Of a DNA stretch of 64,000 nt, positions 62,680 through 64,000 are shown piece after piece. Positions within the stretch are counted from its first letter, which is position 1. Every line of letters begins with the position of its first letter. The translations under genes were made by a program, and so were the position numbers. Origin of the DNA: Gammaproteobacteria bacterium (GTDB lineage Bacteria; Pseudomonadota; Gammaproteobacteria; Steroidobacterales; PWYM01). Location: positions 20,473 to 84,472 of the forward strand of contig PWZL01000057.1 in NCBI GenBank assembly GCA_003567475.1. Direction: 5' to 3'. The notes below the pieces were generated by a model that made no database searches, had not been told where the DNA came from, and saw only the letters and a program-made list of their open reading frames with translations.

Positions 62680-64000
62680 GCGGAGGCGGCATACTCGGCG
62701 TCGGCACCTCGGGCCTGCTGGCCTACCAGCGTGCCCTACAGGTGACCGGCCACAACATCGCCAACGTCGGCACTGAAGGCTACAGCCGCCAGCAGCTGCA
62801 GCTGGGCACGCAACAACCCCAGAACACGGGGTTCGGCTCGCTGGGCACGGGCGTGGCCGCAAGCAACGTGCGCCGGGTGGTCGACCAGTTTGTCGAACAG
62901 CGGCTGGGCATGAACCTCTCCTCCGAGGGCTATGAGCGCACCTATGCGGAGTTCGCCCGCCAGCTCGACAACGTCCTCGCCGATCCCGATGCCGGCCTGG
63001 CACCGGCACTCAGCCGCTTTTTCGCGGCCTTGGAGGACGTCGCCACGGACCCGACGTCCACCGCCGCACGCCAGCAGCTGATCACCGAGGCGCAGGCCCT
63101 GACCGATCGCTTCGCCCAGGTCGAGGGGCGCATCGAAGACCAGCGGAGCATTGCCAACGGACGGATTCAGAGCACGGTCGACGAGATCAACCAGCTCGCC
63201 GGCAGCATCTCCCAGCTCAACCAGGAGATCGTCGAATCCCGCGGGCGCAACGGTGGTCGCGACCCCAATGATCTGCTAGACCGGCGCGACAACCTGATCC
63301 GCGAACTCTCCGAGCGCATCGGCGTGAACACCGTTGAGCAGTCCGACGGCAGCGTCAATGTCTACATCGGTCGCGGCCAGGCGCTGGTCGTCGGCGCCCA
63401 GCAGACCGAGCTGTTCGCCCAGGCGCTGGGGTCGGACCCGCTGCGGCTGGACATCGGCTTTCGCAACGGCTCGGCGATGGTGGTGGCCACGGAGTTCATG
63501 ACCGGCGGGCGGCTGGGGGCGCTGCTCGAGCTGCGCGACACCCTGTTCGACCCGGCGAGTAACGGGCTGGGTCGTATTGCCGTCTCGCTGGTCGATACCT
63601 TCAACGAGATCCACAGTAGCGGCATGGACCTGCGTGGCCTGCCCGGGGAAGATTTTTTCTCGCGGCCGGAACCGCGCGTGCTGGGCAACCGGACCAACAG
63701 CGTTACCGGCACTCCGCAGCTCTCGATCAGTGACATCGGCGCGCTGGAGGCGAGCGACTATCAGCTGCGCTTCGATGGCGACAACTGGACTCTGCGTCGC
63801 CTGTCCGATAACCAGCGGATCGCCTCGATCCCGCCGGGGGGCAGCCTGGATTTCGACGGCCTGTCGCTGGACCTCGGCGATCTGGCCGGGGCAGCACGCG
63901 GCGACAGCTTCCTGCTGCGTCCGACGCGGGTGGCCGGGGACCTCGAGGTGCGGATCACCGATCCCCGCGCGGTGGCGGCCGCCCTGCCGGTCACGGCCGA
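62676..64000 (+). CDS. flgK: Hook-filament junction protein FlgK (3' truncated by window)
   Basis: ILGVGTSGLLAYQRALQVTGHNIANVGTEGYSRQQ; open to the window end. Confidence 0.95.
   Translation, partial: MSGGGILGVGTSGLLAYQRALQVTGHNIANVGTEGYSRQQLQLGTQQPQNTGFGSLGTGVAASNVRRVVDQFVEQRLGMNLSSEGYERTYAEFARQLDNVLADPDAGLAPALSRFFAALEDVATDPTSTAARQQLITEAQALTDRFAQVEGRIEDQRSIANGRIQSTVDEINQLAGSISQLNQEIVESRGRNGGRDPNDLLDRRDNLIRELSERIGVNTVEQSDGSVNVYIGRGQALVVGAQQTELFAQALGSDPLRLDIGFRNGSAMVVATEFMTGGRLGALLELRDTLFDPASNGLGRIAVSLVDTFNEIHSSGMDLRGLPGEDFFSRPEPRVLGNRTNSVTGTPQLSISDIGALEASDYQLRFDGDNWTLRRLSDNQRIASIPPGGSLDFDGLSLDLGDLAGAARGDSFLLRPTRVAGDLEVRITDPRAVAAALPVTA

Noticed and set aside
61561-63009. 482-aa minus-strand ORF
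   Set aside because: Antisense to flgJ/flgK; no motifs.

Overview
The window is a GC-rich gammaproteobacterial chromosome segment; the genus cannot be determined from sequence alone. Left to right it holds: a hybrid kinase with a degenerate kinase core (minus strand, runs off the left edge); an L,D-transpeptidase, nagZ, a purine phosphoribosyltransferase and an MTA/MTI phosphorylase; a second hybrid kinase followed by a degenerate GGDEF protein; csiV and mfd; lolC/E-lolE-lolD; a DUF2062 gene and comEC; exbB-exbD-msbA-lpxK-kdsB; two more hybrid kinases; a c-di-GMP/HDOD operon; a SCO-like gene coupled to a chemoreceptor; a chemotaxis operon with mcp, PilZ and MbcA/ParS-like genes; and flgN, flgM, flgA, cheV and flgB to flgK (flgK truncated at the right edge). 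By eye I found a set of FliA (sigma28)-type promoters and two sigma54-type promoters that organise the motility genes. The most unusual signal is at 30485-30859: a near-consensus sigma28 promoter followed by what reads as an eroded motA-motB pair (in-frame motA remnant, motB N-terminus only), so the ancestral stator promoter now sits in front of an HDOD/GGDEF-EAL/HDOD operon. Other leads: a SCO-like copper-protein gene coupled to a His-rich, poly-HAMP chemoreceptor with a CRP-type site upstream; a hybrid kinase with lost N-box asparagines but intact REC and HPt; and an MCP-like protein with a CheZ-like FEDxxxQ motif and a C-terminal ELF tail shared with CheD. No database searches were run; all family calls come from recognised motifs. 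Coordinates rest on the supplied ORF track plus hand counting.
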